Under the pieces are notes generated by a model that worked only from the letters and a program-made list of their open reading frames with translations, searched no databases and had not been told where the DNA came from. The position numbers were made by a program, and so were the translations under genes. Shown here piece after piece: positions 26,655 to 35,371 of a stretch of 64,000 bases of DNA. Each line of letters begins with the position of its first letter. Within the stretch, counting starts at the first letter, position 1. Source of the DNA: Stenotrophomonas nitritireducens (GTDB lineage Bacteria; Pseudomonadota; Gammaproteobacteria; Xanthomonadales; Xanthomonadaceae); the NCBI RefSeq assembly GCF_001700965.1, contig NZ_CP016756.1, forward strand, positions 4,477,730-4,541,729, given 5' to 3'.

Positions 26655-27545
26655 CTATTTTGCCTTCGCCTTCCTAGGGGCTGGCAGCTTACGTTTACCA
26701 CGCAACGCCGCCTCGATAGCAGCAGGAATTTTGCTCAGTTGTTCCTCCAGGACCTCGGACTTCGCCCGTTGCCGGTCCGCTTCTTTAGAGGAAACCGCCG
26801 CTGCGTTCTGGGCAGCCTTCAAAGCACTGGCAAGTGATTGTTCGGTTGTAACGCGAAGCTTCTCTGCAGAAGCCAACTTGGTCTGTAGGTCTTTGATCTG
26901 CTGACGGGCTTGGTCGACTTCCCGTGCAGCACGATTTTCGACAGATCTGGCGTGTTCCATCAGGCTCTCGCGTTCAGATCTGGCCAGTTCTCGCTCGTCG
27001 TGCAACCGGGCCTCGAGGGTCTGCTTTGCCACATCCAGCTGCTCCAGCCGCTGATCCACAGAAGCACGTTGTTGTGTCGACTCTGTCAGCTGCGATTGAA
27101 GTTGATCGACGAGCTGCCGAAGCTCCGTCACTTGGGTCAGCGCCAGGCGTTCTGTTTGGGCTGAGGCTGTCGCCTGGGCATGTAGCGCGGAAGCTTCCTC
27201 GGCGAAGTTCTGCTGCTGCACCCGCAGCTCGTCATACTCGGCCGCAAGCGACTGTCTGGCGCCGGCAAGCTCTTCCAAAACCGATTCACGGGCATGCTGC
27301 AATGCCAACGCCCACCATTGACCGGCCAACTCGGCTAGGACCGCCGGCGCGTCCTTCAAATCTGGTCGCTTCGACTGCAGTCGAAGACCCAGATTTTTCC
27401 ACCAAGTGTCCAGCCACCGCGTCACGGTGTTGGGTGATCCTGTGCCCAAGTGCGCGCGGATGCGTTCTACCGTCGGGCGTTCGCCATTGGCAACCAGCGC
27501 GTCGGCGGCGGTGTGAACATCGGATTCGGTGATGCCGCGGGCCAT
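26655..27545 (-). CDS. tnpT: KfrA/TnpT-type DNA-binding coiled-coil protein
   Basis: A 296-residue protein with an N-terminal KfrA-type DNA-binding domain (ESDVHTAADALVANGERPTV, RIRAHLGTGSPNTVTRWLD) and a long coiled coil with heptads of Glu, Gln, Leu and Ala (residues ~100-280), ending in a Lys/Pro-rich tail. KfrA domains occur in plasmid proteins and in TnpT, the cointegrate-resolution helper of Tn4651-type Tn3 transposons. Divergence from a tyrosine recombinase with a palindromic site between them favours TnpT over a plasmid KfrA. Confidence 0.75.
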   Translation of the reverse strand: MARGITESDVHTAADALVANGERPTVERIRAHLGTGSPNTVTRWLDTWWKNLGLRLQSKRPDLKDAPAVLAELAGQWWALALQHARESVLEELAGARQSLAAEYDELRVQQQNFAEEASALHAQATASAQTERLALTQVTELRQLVDQLQSQLTESTQQRASVDQRLEQLDVAKQTLEARLHDERELARSERESLMEHARSVENRAAREVDQARQQIKDLQTKLASAEKLRVTTEQSLASALKAAQNAAAVSSKEADRQRAKSEVLEEQLSKIPAAIEAALRGKRKLPAPRKAKAK

Positions 27546-27591
27546 GCTGACGTCTCCTGTATCGGTGCCCTACTCTGTTGATTACGTACTT

Positions 27592-27612
27592 ACGATAAGT
27601 GATGATTATCGT
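27592..27612. promoter_or_regulatory. Candidate core recombination site between tnpT and tnpS
   Basis: The perfect inverted repeat ACGATAA - GTGATGA - TTATCGT (7-bp arms, 7-base spacer) lies in the 104-bp divergent gap. Arms and spacer fit a tyrosine-recombinase core site. In Tn4651 the resolution site also lies between divergent tnpS and tnpT. Confidence 0.6.
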
Positions 27613-27649
27613 GGGTATAAGCTCTAATTCGTAGTATACATTACATAGT

Positions 27650-28738
27650 ATGAAAGATAATTCTACGATTCCGGTTCTCGCTGCGACGGCTGCCAGCTTG
27701 GTACTGCCCGAACAACTGGCGCAACAGGCGGCCGACGCGGTGCGTGAACTGCTGGCCGAGGCGGCCGCTGAAAACACCACCCGCAGCTATACCAGTGCCT
27801 TGCGCTACTGGGCCGGCTGGCATGCGGCCCGTTATGGGATCGAGCTGATGCTGCCGGTGCATGAGGCCACGGTGCTGCAGTTCGTGGTCGACCATGTCCA
27901 GCGCCGATCGACCGAGGGCGAGCTGACCTGGGAGCTGCCGCCGGCCGTCGATCAGGCGCTGGTCGCTGCTGGCCTGAAAGCCAAGCTCGGCCCCTGGACC
28001 TTGTCGACCGTGCGGCATCGAATCGCCGTGCTGTCCACGGCGCACCGGCTCAAGCAAGTTACCAACCCCTGTGAACAACCGGCGATCCGCACCGTGCTCA
28101 GCCGCGCCGCCCGAGCGGCCGTCAAACGCGGCGAGCGGCCACGCAAGAAGACCGCCATCACCCTGCCCGAGCTGGAAGCCATGCTGGCCACTTGCGACGA
28201 CAGCCTGGAGGGGATCCGTGACCGTGCCCTACTCTGCTTTGGGTTCGCCAGTGGCGGCCGCCGACGCAGCGAGATCGCCGCCGCCGACTTGCGCGACCTG
28301 CGCCGGATCGGCGAGGCGGGCTATATCTACCGCCTGGAGCACAGCAAGACCCAGCAGGCCGGCGTTACCGCCACCTCGACCCCGGACAAGCCGGTGCTGG
28401 ATCGGGCCGCCCTCGCCCTGCAGGAGTGGTTAGAAGCCTCCGGGATCACCGAGGGGGCGATCTTCCGGCGGCTATGGAAACAGCGCGTCGGCCCTGCCCT
28501 GTCCCCGGCGGCCGTCGGGGAAATCGTGCAGCGGCGGGCGCGCCTGGCCGGGCTGGAAGGGGATTTTGGCGGGCATAGCTTGCGGTCGGGCTTCGTGACC
28601 GAAGCCAGCCGCCAGGGTGTGGCGCTGCCGGCGATCATGCAGCTGACGGAGCACCGGTCGGTGTCGAGTGTCGTGGGGTATTTCCAGACGGGTGGCGCGG
28701 CAGACAACCCGGCCGCTCGCCTATTGGATAGCGAGTAG
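27650..28738 (+). CDS. tnpS: Tyrosine recombinase, TnpS-like cointegrate resolvase
   Basis: A 362-residue tyrosine recombinase. The SAM-like N-terminal domain is TRSYTSALRYWAGWHAARYG. Catalytic residues are visible in GFASGGRRRSEIAAADL (first Arg), GGHSLRSGFVTEA (His-x-x-Arg), LTEHRSVSSVVGYFQTG (His and nucleophile Tyr). It is divergent from the TnpT-like gene with a dyad site between. By analogy with Tn4651 it would resolve transposition cointegrates. No tnpA is adjacent; the only Tn3 transposase here lies about 19 kb to the right. Confidence 0.8.
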   Translation: MKDNSTIPVLAATAASLVLPEQLAQQAADAVRELLAEAAAENTTRSYTSALRYWAGWHAARYGIELMLPVHEATVLQFVVDHVQRRSTEGELTWELPPAVDQALVAAGLKAKLGPWTLSTVRHRIAVLSTAHRLKQVTNPCEQPAIRTVLSRAARAAVKRGERPRKKTAITLPELEAMLATCDDSLEGIRDRALLCFGFASGGRRRSEIAAADLRDLRRIGEAGYIYRLEHSKTQQAGVTATSTPDKPVLDRAALALQEWLEASGITEGAIFRRLWKQRVGPALSPAAVGEIVQRRARLAGLEGDFGGHSLRSGFVTEASRQGVALPAIMQLTEHRSVSSVVGYFQTGGAADNPAARLLDSE

Positions 28739-28981
28739 CAAATTGAGAGCCTCGTTTGCTAGAACTGACTAACCAATCATCGCCGCGGCGCCTCAGGGGT
28801 TTTGCACGCAATTGAGGTAGCGCATTCGGCATCTCAAATCTCCCCTTGAAACTGCGCCATTTGGTACATACGTGAACATTGAGGGATAGCCATCGCTATG
28901 GATGCCTGTGGCTTCTCCCGGGGGAAACCAAAAGAACCGCCATCACAGTGGTCGCCCTCGGCGGCCGTACAGGGAGAGTTT

Positions 28982-30322
28982 ATGAGCTCGAGGACGTGGA
29001 ACGAGAGCCGTGCCGACAAACGTATACAAGCGACGATCGATGAGGTATCGATTTCGGACATCACGATTAAGCCTTATGTCCGTGACACCGATCTGCGGAG
29101 CCTGAGTAACAAAGTGGCCTACCGCGTCGATGGTGTGCATTTGTATGCCGACATCGTGAATCTGGAAGATCTCTTGAATGTCACAATGATCGAAGGCGAG
29201 ATGTGCCATCGCCGAACCTTGCGCTTCTTGAATCTTCATTACCGCGCAGTCGAGCGGATCCTGGCCAACGAAGACGCCATCCTGGTCGACTTTCACAACC
29301 AGCGGCTGCACTCGGTAGTGGCCAAACCTTACGACGACGAAGCCAAGCGTATCCATCGGGCCATTGCCATCGGTCAGATGATCATGGATGTTTTGGCACG
29401 CACCGGTGAGGACGCTGATCATCCCGCCGCCAAAGTGCGCATCGGCATCGACAGCGGGCTGGCCCTGGCGGTCAACAACGGGCGCCGCGGCCATCGCGAA
29501 CCGCTCTTCCTCGGCGAACCGGCCAACCATGCTGCCAAGCGATCGGGCGGCGGAAAGGCGGCGGGCATCTATCTGACCAACAATGCGCGGCAAAAGATCG
29601 GTCTGGCTAAAGTCACCTCTGAAGACGCTGCGCCGCTGACGGTCGACGAGATCAAGACCAGTCAGAATGAGGTCAACCTAGTCAGCACGGTCGACAAGGT
29701 GGTGAAGGATTGGGAGGCTGATCTGAAAGCGCACCCGATCGGTAAATTCGAATTCAGCGCTCATACCCCGCCCTATGCTGGCCTGGACTTCGAAAGGCTG
29801 TCCGTGGCTGCAACACGGCGCCAGGATGCGGCGACCGTCTATGCGGATATCGACGGCTTTACCAAGTTCGTAAGCCGCAACATCGCCGACGATCTGAACG
29901 CCAAACACGTCGTTCGTGCGCTGCGGGTGCTGCGTAGTGAGCTGGACGCAGTGCTACACACGGAGTTCAAGGGACGCAAGGTCCGATTCATCGGCGACTG
30001 TGTGCACGGACTCTTGATCGAAGGAACCTGCGCGAATACGAACGAGGAAGAGACCATCAGCAACATGGTCTTGTGTGCCGGCGGCATGCGCAGCAGCTTT
30101 GCGCTCGCCCTAAAGAAGTTGCATACGGCTGGCACCAACGCCAGTTCTTTGGGTCTACAGATTGGTTTTGAGTTCGGGCCCATGACCGCGACCCGCCTGG
30201 GCATGAAGGGTGACCTCATTCGTTGCTCGGTTAGTCGCGGTGTGCTGACAGCGGAGCGCGAGCAGGGGCGCTGCAAAGGCGCTGAAACGGCAATCGGCGC
30301 TGAGGCCTTCAAAACCGGATAG
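28982..30322 (+). CDS. Tandem-domain class III nucleotidyl cyclase (Pycsar-like, orphan)
   Basis: A 446-residue cytoplasmic protein with two cyclase homology domains. Domain 1 (~45-210) has HLYADIVNL (D57) and KVRIGIDSGLALA, then GEPANHAAKR (N182, K186). Domain 2 (~280-430) has VYADIDGFTKF (D289, D291) and RKVRFIGDCVHGLL (D339). The metal-binding Asp set is complete only in domain 2 and the Asn motif survives only in domain 1, so one composite active site is likely. Pycsar cyclases make cCMP or cUMP on infection and switch on a TM or TIR effector. None is visible here, and substrate and role are inferred. GGGAGAG precedes the ATG. Confidence 0.72.
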   Translation: MSSRTWNESRADKRIQATIDEVSISDITIKPYVRDTDLRSLSNKVAYRVDGVHLYADIVNLEDLLNVTMIEGEMCHRRTLRFLNLHYRAVERILANEDAILVDFHNQRLHSVVAKPYDDEAKRIHRAIAIGQMIMDVLARTGEDADHPAAKVRIGIDSGLALAVNNGRRGHREPLFLGEPANHAAKRSGGGKAAGIYLTNNARQKIGLAKVTSEDAAPLTVDEIKTSQNEVNLVSTVDKVVKDWEADLKAHPIGKFEFSAHTPPYAGLDFERLSVAATRRQDAATVYADIDGFTKFVSRNIADDLNAKHVVRALRVLRSELDAVLHTEFKGRKVRFIGDCVHGLLIEGTCANTNEEETISNMVLCAGGMRSSFALALKKLHTAGTNASSLGLQIGFEFGPMTATRLGMKGDLIRCSVSRGVLTAEREQGRCKGAETAIGAEAFKTG

Positions 30323-30707
30323 GTGAACTATTGGGATAGAGGATGTGAACTATTCCACTGCTGAAGCAGCTGCTGGCCGGCCGACAGATGGCCGAGAGGC
30401 GCCGTTGGAGTGGTTCCAATCGCATGGTCCTTTCGCAGAGCATGCTTGCACTTCGTCAACTTTGCTTCAAGTGATCGACCGAGCACGTTTCGCTTTCACA
30501 GGACAAATCTGCCGGTTCCCCCCCCTTGGAAACCGCCCAGGGCTTTATGCAGCAATCATCCAAGCTTCACGCGGTCCCGGCGCAGGCGGCCGGAGTCGGG
30601 GCGTGACGCCCGGTGCAGGATGATGTGGACCGAAGACAGATCGACACACGGATCAGACTGATGAGCCCGCGCATTGCGGTGCGTGTCAAGATAGTTGTCG
30701 CCTGATT
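30323..30707. other. Gap between the cyclase and the IS3/IS91 chimera
   Basis: About 385 bp. No intact gene seen; short open frames on the plus strand (for example TIPLLKQLLAGRQMAERRRW) lack a good start or a family. The right part, near 30660-30707, probably belongs to the IS3-type element. If the cyclase ever had an effector partner here, it has been deleted or replaced. Confidence 0.45.
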
Positions 30708-32462
30708 TCATGCAGCTAGTCGCTTACTTTCATTCTGTTTGCTTTGTGCCGGCACGACCGTGTCTCGGTCGGGATTGAGCGTGACGGCACCGACGCGACT
30801 CCAGTCCCTGATCGTGCCGGTCCAACGCTGCGGATGGCGCTGGCGGGCGAGCTCGTAGACCTGAGTGCGGACTTGGAGCTGGGCGGCGTCCTGGCCCGCG
30901 TGTCGCACGGCCGGGGCGACGAAGCGCAAGCCGCTGTGCAGGTGCTCGTGGTTGTACCAGTGAACGAACTGCGCGGCCCATGTCCGTGCATCCTGCAGGT
31001 CGGCAAAGCCCCGGATCGGGAAGCCGGGGCGGTACTTTGCGGTGCGGAACAGGCTCTCCACGAAGGCGTTGTCGTCGCTGACCCGCGGGCGCGAGTAGGA
31101 CGGGGCGACGCCCAGCCACTGCAGCATCGCCAGTACCGTGGTCGCTTTCAGGGCGGCACCGTTGTCGCCATGCAGCACTGGTTTGTTGGTCGCTGCATGG
31201 ATGCCCTCGGCCAGCGCCGTGCGCTTGAGCAGATGCGCGGCATGCTCGCCGGACTCGACCTCGTGCACCTCGTGGCCGACGATCTTGCGGCTGTACAGGT
31301 CCAGGATCAGGTACAGGTAGAACCAGCGCCCGGTCACCTGCGAAGGCAGCCAGGTCACGTCCCAGCACCACACCTGGTTGGGGGCGCGGGCCACGTGCGT
31401 GGTCGGCTTGCGGCGGGCCTGCGGTGTCTTGGCGCGACCGCGGTGACTGGCCTGCCCGGCCTGGTGCAGGACCCGGTGGAAGCTCGACTCGCTGGCCAGG
31501 TAGCGGCCCTCGTCAGCCAACCGCGGCACGATCTGCGCCGGCGGCAGGGCGGCGTATTGCGGGGCGTTGGCCACCTCCAGGATCGCGGCCCGCTCCTGCT
31601 CGCTGAGCGCGTGCGCGGGGGCCGGACGCACCGCTTCGGGCCGACCATCGGCACGGATGCCCGCGCTGTCGGACAGGAACACGGATTCGTCTTCGCCTTC
31701 GAGCCAGCCGCGGCGCGACAGGTGCCGGCACACGCGATGCGCGATGGTGTTGGCGAGCTGCGTCAGTTGCGCAGAGGTGGGGGCACGGGCGCGGCGCAGG
31801 CGCGGCTTGCGCCGCGGGGGCTCGACGTTCGCGTCGTACACGCCGTCGAGCCACAGCATGTGGAAGTGAACATTCAGGTTCAGCGCGCTGCCGAAGCGCT
31901 GGATCAGGGTCACCGCGCCGCATTGCGCGCTGGCGTGGTCGACGCCGACTTGATCGGCTAACCAGCCGGCGATGACGCGCTGCACGATCACCAGCACCGG
32001 GCCGATGGCCTCCGGCTTGCTGGCGAACAGGAAGCGCAGCGGGTACGGAAAACTCAGCACCCATTGCCGCACCGGCCGCGGGCCAAACACCTCCTCCACC
32101 AGGTGCCGCGCGCTCTCGGCCATGCGCCGCGCCCCGCAGCTGGGGCAGAAGCCGCGCTTCTTGCAGGAGAAGGCCACCAGCCTCTCGGCCCGGCACTGCT
32201 CGCACACCACGCGCAGGAAACCGTGCTCGAGCACGCCGCAGCGCAGGTAGGTCTCGAACTCCTCGCGCACATACTCGGGCAGCGAGCGGTCTTGCGCCTC
32301 AAGACTTGCGATGAAGTCCGGGTAGTGCGCCTCGACCAGCGCGTACAGCAGCGTGCGCTCGGGAACATGGCGTGCGTAGCTCGGCGCGGCCGCCAGCGCG
32401 GTGTTTGCGGCACGGGCGACACGCGGCGCGGCGCGTCCCTCCGGTGCGGTGAGGCACAGCAC
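30708..32462 (-). CDS. Chimeric transposase: IS91/ISCR N-terminal half fused to IS3-family OrfB
   Basis: A 584-residue open frame from two unrelated transposases. Residues 1-267 are the N-terminal half of the IS91/ISCR protein (Cys cluster VCEQCRAERLVAFSCKKRGF-CPSC, HUH motif NVHFHML), lacking the catalytic Tyr. From about residue 268 it is an IS3-family integrase core: CWDVTWLPSQ (Asp), LHGDNGAALKA (Asp), DDNAFVESLFRTAKY (Glu). The junction is at 31660; DNA to the right matches the ISCR copy at 37.7 kb through 32681. An insertion or recombination made it, and neither half should work as a normal transposase. Confidence 0.85.
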   Translation of the reverse strand: MLCLTAPEGRAAPRVARAANTALAAAPSYARHVPERTLLYALVEAHYPDFIASLEAQDRSLPEYVREEFETYLRCGVLEHGFLRVVCEQCRAERLVAFSCKKRGFCPSCGARRMAESARHLVEEVFGPRPVRQWVLSFPYPLRFLFASKPEAIGPVLVIVQRVIAGWLADQVGVDHASAQCGAVTLIQRFGSALNLNVHFHMLWLDGVYDANVEPPRRKPRLRRARAPTSAQLTQLANTIAHRVCRHLSRRGWLEGEDESVFLSDSAGIRADGRPEAVRPAPAHALSEQERAAILEVANAPQYAALPPAQIVPRLADEGRYLASESSFHRVLHQAGQASHRGRAKTPQARRKPTTHVARAPNQVWCWDVTWLPSQVTGRWFYLYLILDLYSRKIVGHEVHEVESGEHAAHLLKRTALAEGIHAATNKPVLHGDNGAALKATTVLAMLQWLGVAPSYSRPRVSDDNAFVESLFRTAKYRPGFPIRGFADLQDARTWAAQFVHWYNHEHLHSGLRFVAPAVRHAGQDAAQLQVRTQVYELARQRHPQRWTGTIRDWSRVGAVTLNPDRDTVVPAQSKQNESKRLAA

Positions 32463-32681
32463 GGAACGATCCTGCGCATCGACGGCTGCACAGTGTTCCG
32501 CGCGGCCTCATCGCCGCCCATCGGCATTTCTCCCGCGCATGGGTAAGACATCGGCGCGGCGCAGCGTAGCAAATCACCTACCTGAGGGCACCTCTAAAAA
32601 CCCCCGCTCTCGCGCCAGCAGCCCTCAGCAGAGTGCCCCGCTGACGGCATCAGGGTGAGCGACATCGTCAAGGTGAAGGTG

Positions 32682-33570
32682 GCTGCCGCTGGTGCGGCAG
32701 ACCCTGGCCGAGGCTGGTCTCAAGATCGATGAGATCGATGGCGTGGCCTATACCGCCGGCCCCGGGCTGGTGGGGGCGCTGCTGGTCGGGGCCGGGGTCG
32801 CGCGCGCGCTGGCCTGGGCGCTGGACGTGCCGGCGGTGGCGGTCCACCACATGGAAGGCCATCTGCTGGCGCCGCTGATGGAGGATGATCCGCCGCAGCC
32901 GCCGTTCGTCGCCCTGCTGGTTTCCGGCGGCCACACCCAGCTGGTGGCGGTGGACGGCATCGGCCGCTACCGGCTGCTGGGCGAGACGCTGGACGACGCC
33001 GCCGGCGAGGCCTTCGACAAGACCGCGAAGATGATGGGCCTGCCCTATCCCGGCGGCCCACAGCTGGCCGCGCTGGCCGAACAGGGCGTGCCGGGCCGCT
33101 TCCGCTTCGCCCGGCCGATGACCGACCGGCCGGGGCTGGATTTCAGTTTCTCCGGGCTCAAGACCCAGGTGCTGCTGGCCTGGCAGCAGTCCGACCAGTC
33201 GCCGCAGACGAAGGCCGACATCGCCCGCGGCTTCGAGGACGCGGTGGTCGACACGCTCGCGATCAAGTGCGAACGCGCGCTGGACGCGGCCGGCTGCGAC
33301 GTGATCGTGGTCTCCGGCGGCGTCGGTGCCAACAAGCGCCTGCGCGCGAAGCTGCAGGAGATGGCGGACAAGCGCGGCGGCCGCGCCTGCTTCCCGCGCC
33401 CGTCGCTGTGCACCGACAACGGCGCGATGATCGCCTTCGCCGGCGCCCTGCGCCTGCAGGCCGGGCAGCGCGAGGATGCCGCGGTGCACGTGGTGCCGCG
33501 CTGGGACATGGCCTCGCTGCCGCCGGTGGCGGCAGAACGGGAATCGGGAATCGGGAATGGAGAATCGTGA
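32682..33570 (+). pseudogene. tsaD: TsaD (tRNA t6A synthase subunit), 5'-truncated
   Basis: TsaD forms threonylcarbamoyl-adenosine at A37 of ANN-decoding tRNAs. The fragment starts abruptly at [17 protein letters not shown] and continues to a natural end, lacking about the first 60 residues, including the N-terminal ATPase motif. Present are [14 protein letters not shown] (metal His pair), [19 protein letters not shown] and [12 protein letters not shown]. The 5' edge abuts 27 bp of tex sequence beyond the ISCR-like transposase, so the truncation is a transposition junction. tsaD is essential, so the host must have another copy elsewhere. Confidence 0.9.
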
Positions 33571-33630
33571 AGAGCGGCCATGCGGTTGCTCTTACCATTC
33601 CCGATTCCCGATTCCCGATTCCCGATTCCC
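33538..33630. repeat. ATTCCCG heptanucleotide repeats, inverted pair
   Basis: GGGAATC units near 33538-33556 face a run of about five ATTCCCG units near 33596-33630, in the tsaD'-folB gap. They can pair into a long stem. Such ATTCCCG runs are frequent in Lysobacter/Xanthomonas-type genomes and occur nowhere else in this window, which hints at a foreign donor for this segment. Confidence 0.7.
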
Positions 33631-33636
33631 GCCCTC

Positions 33637-34005
33637 ATGGACAAGGTTTTCATCGAAGCCCTCGAGATCGACGCCCTGATCGGCATCTACGACTGGGAGC
33701 GGCGCATCCGCCAGACGCTGGTGTTCGACCTCGAGATGGGCTTCGACAACCGCATCCCCGCCGCCAGCGACGACATCGCGCTCACCCTCAACTACAAGGC
33801 GGTGAGCAAGCGCCTCGTGGAATATGTCTCGCAGTCGGATTTCGGGCTGGTGGAGACGCTCGCCGAGCGCTGCGCGGAGATCGTGATGAACGAATTCAAC
33901 GTCGATTGGTTACGATTGAAGCTGAGCAAGCCGGGTGCGGTGCGCGGTGCGCGCGCGGTCGGTGTCATCATCGAACGTGTACGCACGCCACAAGGGAACG
34001 GATAG
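33637..34005 (+). CDS. folB: Dihydroneopterin aldolase
   Basis: A 122-residue folate-pathway enzyme converting 7,8-dihydroneopterin to 6-hydroxymethyldihydropterin. It begins MDKVFIEALEIDALIGIYDW, has RIRQTLVFDLEMGF, LTLNYKAVSKRLVEYVSQSD with the substrate-binding Tyr, ETLAERCAEIVM with the Glu, and the final LSKPGAVRGARAVGVIIER. Complete. It lies in an imported block with tsaD' upstream and folK' downstream, a normal Xanthomonadaceae arrangement. The stop is followed directly by the mscS start. Confidence 0.93.
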   Translation: MDKVFIEALEIDALIGIYDWERRIRQTLVFDLEMGFDNRIPAASDDIALTLNYKAVSKRLVEYVSQSDFGLVETLAERCAEIVMNEFNVDWLRLKLSKPGAVRGARAVGVIIERVRTPQGNG

Positions 34006-35286
34006 TTGCAGGAACAGCTGGAGACGCTTCGCACCACGCTCGCGCCCTACCCGGGCGCCTACACCGGGATCGTGATCGCCGCGCTGCTGCTGGCGGCATG
34101 GCTGGCCAACTGGCTGACCAAGCGGGTCCTGCTGCGCGGGCTCAGGCGCCTGCTGCGGGCCACTCCACTGGGGGGCGCGCAGCACGACCACGAGGTGCAG
34201 CTGCGGGTGATCCCGCGCCTGGCCAACGTGGTCCCGGCGCTGGTGATCGCCGCCGGCATCGCGGTGGTGCCGGATCTGCCGGCGCAGGTGGTCACCGTGG
34301 TGCGCGCGCTGTGCCAGGCCTTCATCGTGCTGACCGTGGCGCTGTCGATCTCGCGCGCGCTGGATCTGGCCAACCAGGTGTACGAGCGCCGCCCCGACGC
34401 GCGCAACAAGCCGATCAAGGGCTACCTGCAGGTCGCCAAGATCATCATGTTCGTGCTGGTCGCGATCTCGATCGTGGCCACCCTGGTCGGTGCCCAGTTC
34501 CTGCACATCCTCACCGGCCTGGGCGCGATGACCGCGGTGCTGATGCTGATCTTCCAGGACACGATCCTCTCGCTGGTGGCCAGCGTGCAGATCAGCAACG
34601 ACGGCCGCGTGCGCATCGGCGACTGGATCGAGATGCCCAGCCAGAACGCGGACGGCGACGTGATCGACATCGCCCTGCACACCATCACCGTGCAGAACTG
34701 GGACAAGACCATCACCACGGTCCCGACCAAGAAGCTGATCAGCGATTCGTTCAAGAACTGGCGCGGCATGAGCGAGTCGGGCGGTCGCCGGATCAAGCGT
34801 GCGATCTACCTCGACCAGCATTCGGTGCGCTTCCTCGAGGCGGGCGAGGTGTCGCGCTTGCACCGCTTCGCCCTGATCGACGGCTACCTCGGCGAGAAGC
34901 AGCGCGAACTGGGCGAATGGAACGCACGCCCGGAAGTGCGCGGCGCGGAGGCGGTGAACCAGCGCCGGGTCACCAACCTCGGCACCTTCCGCGCCTACGT
35001 CGAGCAGTACCTGCGCCACCATCCGAAGATCCACCAGGACATGACCCTGCTGGTGCGGCAGCTGCAGCCGACCTCCGAGGGCCTGCCGCTGGAGATCTAC
35101 TGCTTCACCAACGACGTGCGCTGGGCGTTCTACGAGGGCATCCAGTCCGACATCTTCGACCACCTGCTGGCGATCCTGCCGGAGTTCGGGCTGAAGGTGT
35201 TCCAGGGCAGCAGCGACGCGCCGCTGGACGTGAACCTGCGGCGCGTGGATGCGCCGTCGCATCCGGCCGGGCCGGGCGAGGGCTGA
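34006..35286 (+). CDS. MscS-family mechanosensitive channel (YbdG-like)
   Basis: A 426-residue inner-membrane protein with about five transmembrane helices and then the MscS beta domain (LSLVASVQISNDGRVRIGDW, IEMPSQNADGDVIDIALHTI, VPTKKLISDSFKNWRGM). Length and the extra C-terminal region match YbdG-type channels rather than the short MscS. The TTG start at 34006 directly abuts the folB stop, implying coupled translation. It appears intact within the imported block. Confidence 0.85.
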   Translation: MQEQLETLRTTLAPYPGAYTGIVIAALLLAAWLANWLTKRVLLRGLRRLLRATPLGGAQHDHEVQLRVIPRLANVVPALVIAAGIAVVPDLPAQVVTVVRALCQAFIVLTVALSISRALDLANQVYERRPDARNKPIKGYLQVAKIIMFVLVAISIVATLVGAQFLHILTGLGAMTAVLMLIFQDTILSLVASVQISNDGRVRIGDWIEMPSQNADGDVIDIALHTITVQNWDKTITTVPTKKLISDSFKNWRGMSESGGRRIKRAIYLDQHSVRFLEAGEVSRLHRFALIDGYLGEKQRELGEWNARPEVRGAEAVNQRRVTNLGTFRAYVEQYLRHHPKIHQDMTLLVRQLQPTSEGLPLEIYCFTNDVRWAFYEGIQSDIFDHLLAILPEFGLKVFQGSSDAPLDVNLRRVDAPSHPAGPGEG

Positions 35287-35371
35287 CGCACCGCCGCCGC
35301 ACGCGCCGGCGCGTGGCGCTCGCGCCTTCCCCGTCCGATGCGCGATCATGCGCGCTCCCCCGGAGCGCGCC

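Noticed and set aside
26655..28738. Plasmid backbone (KfrA plus integrase)
   Set aside because: KfrA domains are common on plasmids, but there is no rep, par or mob gene here, and the divergent layout with a dyad site fits TnpT/TnpS better.
33538..33630. Possible CRISPR array in the ATTCCCG repeats
   Set aside because: The unit is seven bases with no spacers and no cas genes are present. It is a simple tandem repeat.
33637..35286. folB and mscS as resident core genes
   Set aside because: They lie between a truncated tsaD and a truncated folK bounded by ISCR sequence, so they are passengers. The host should have its own copies elsewhere.
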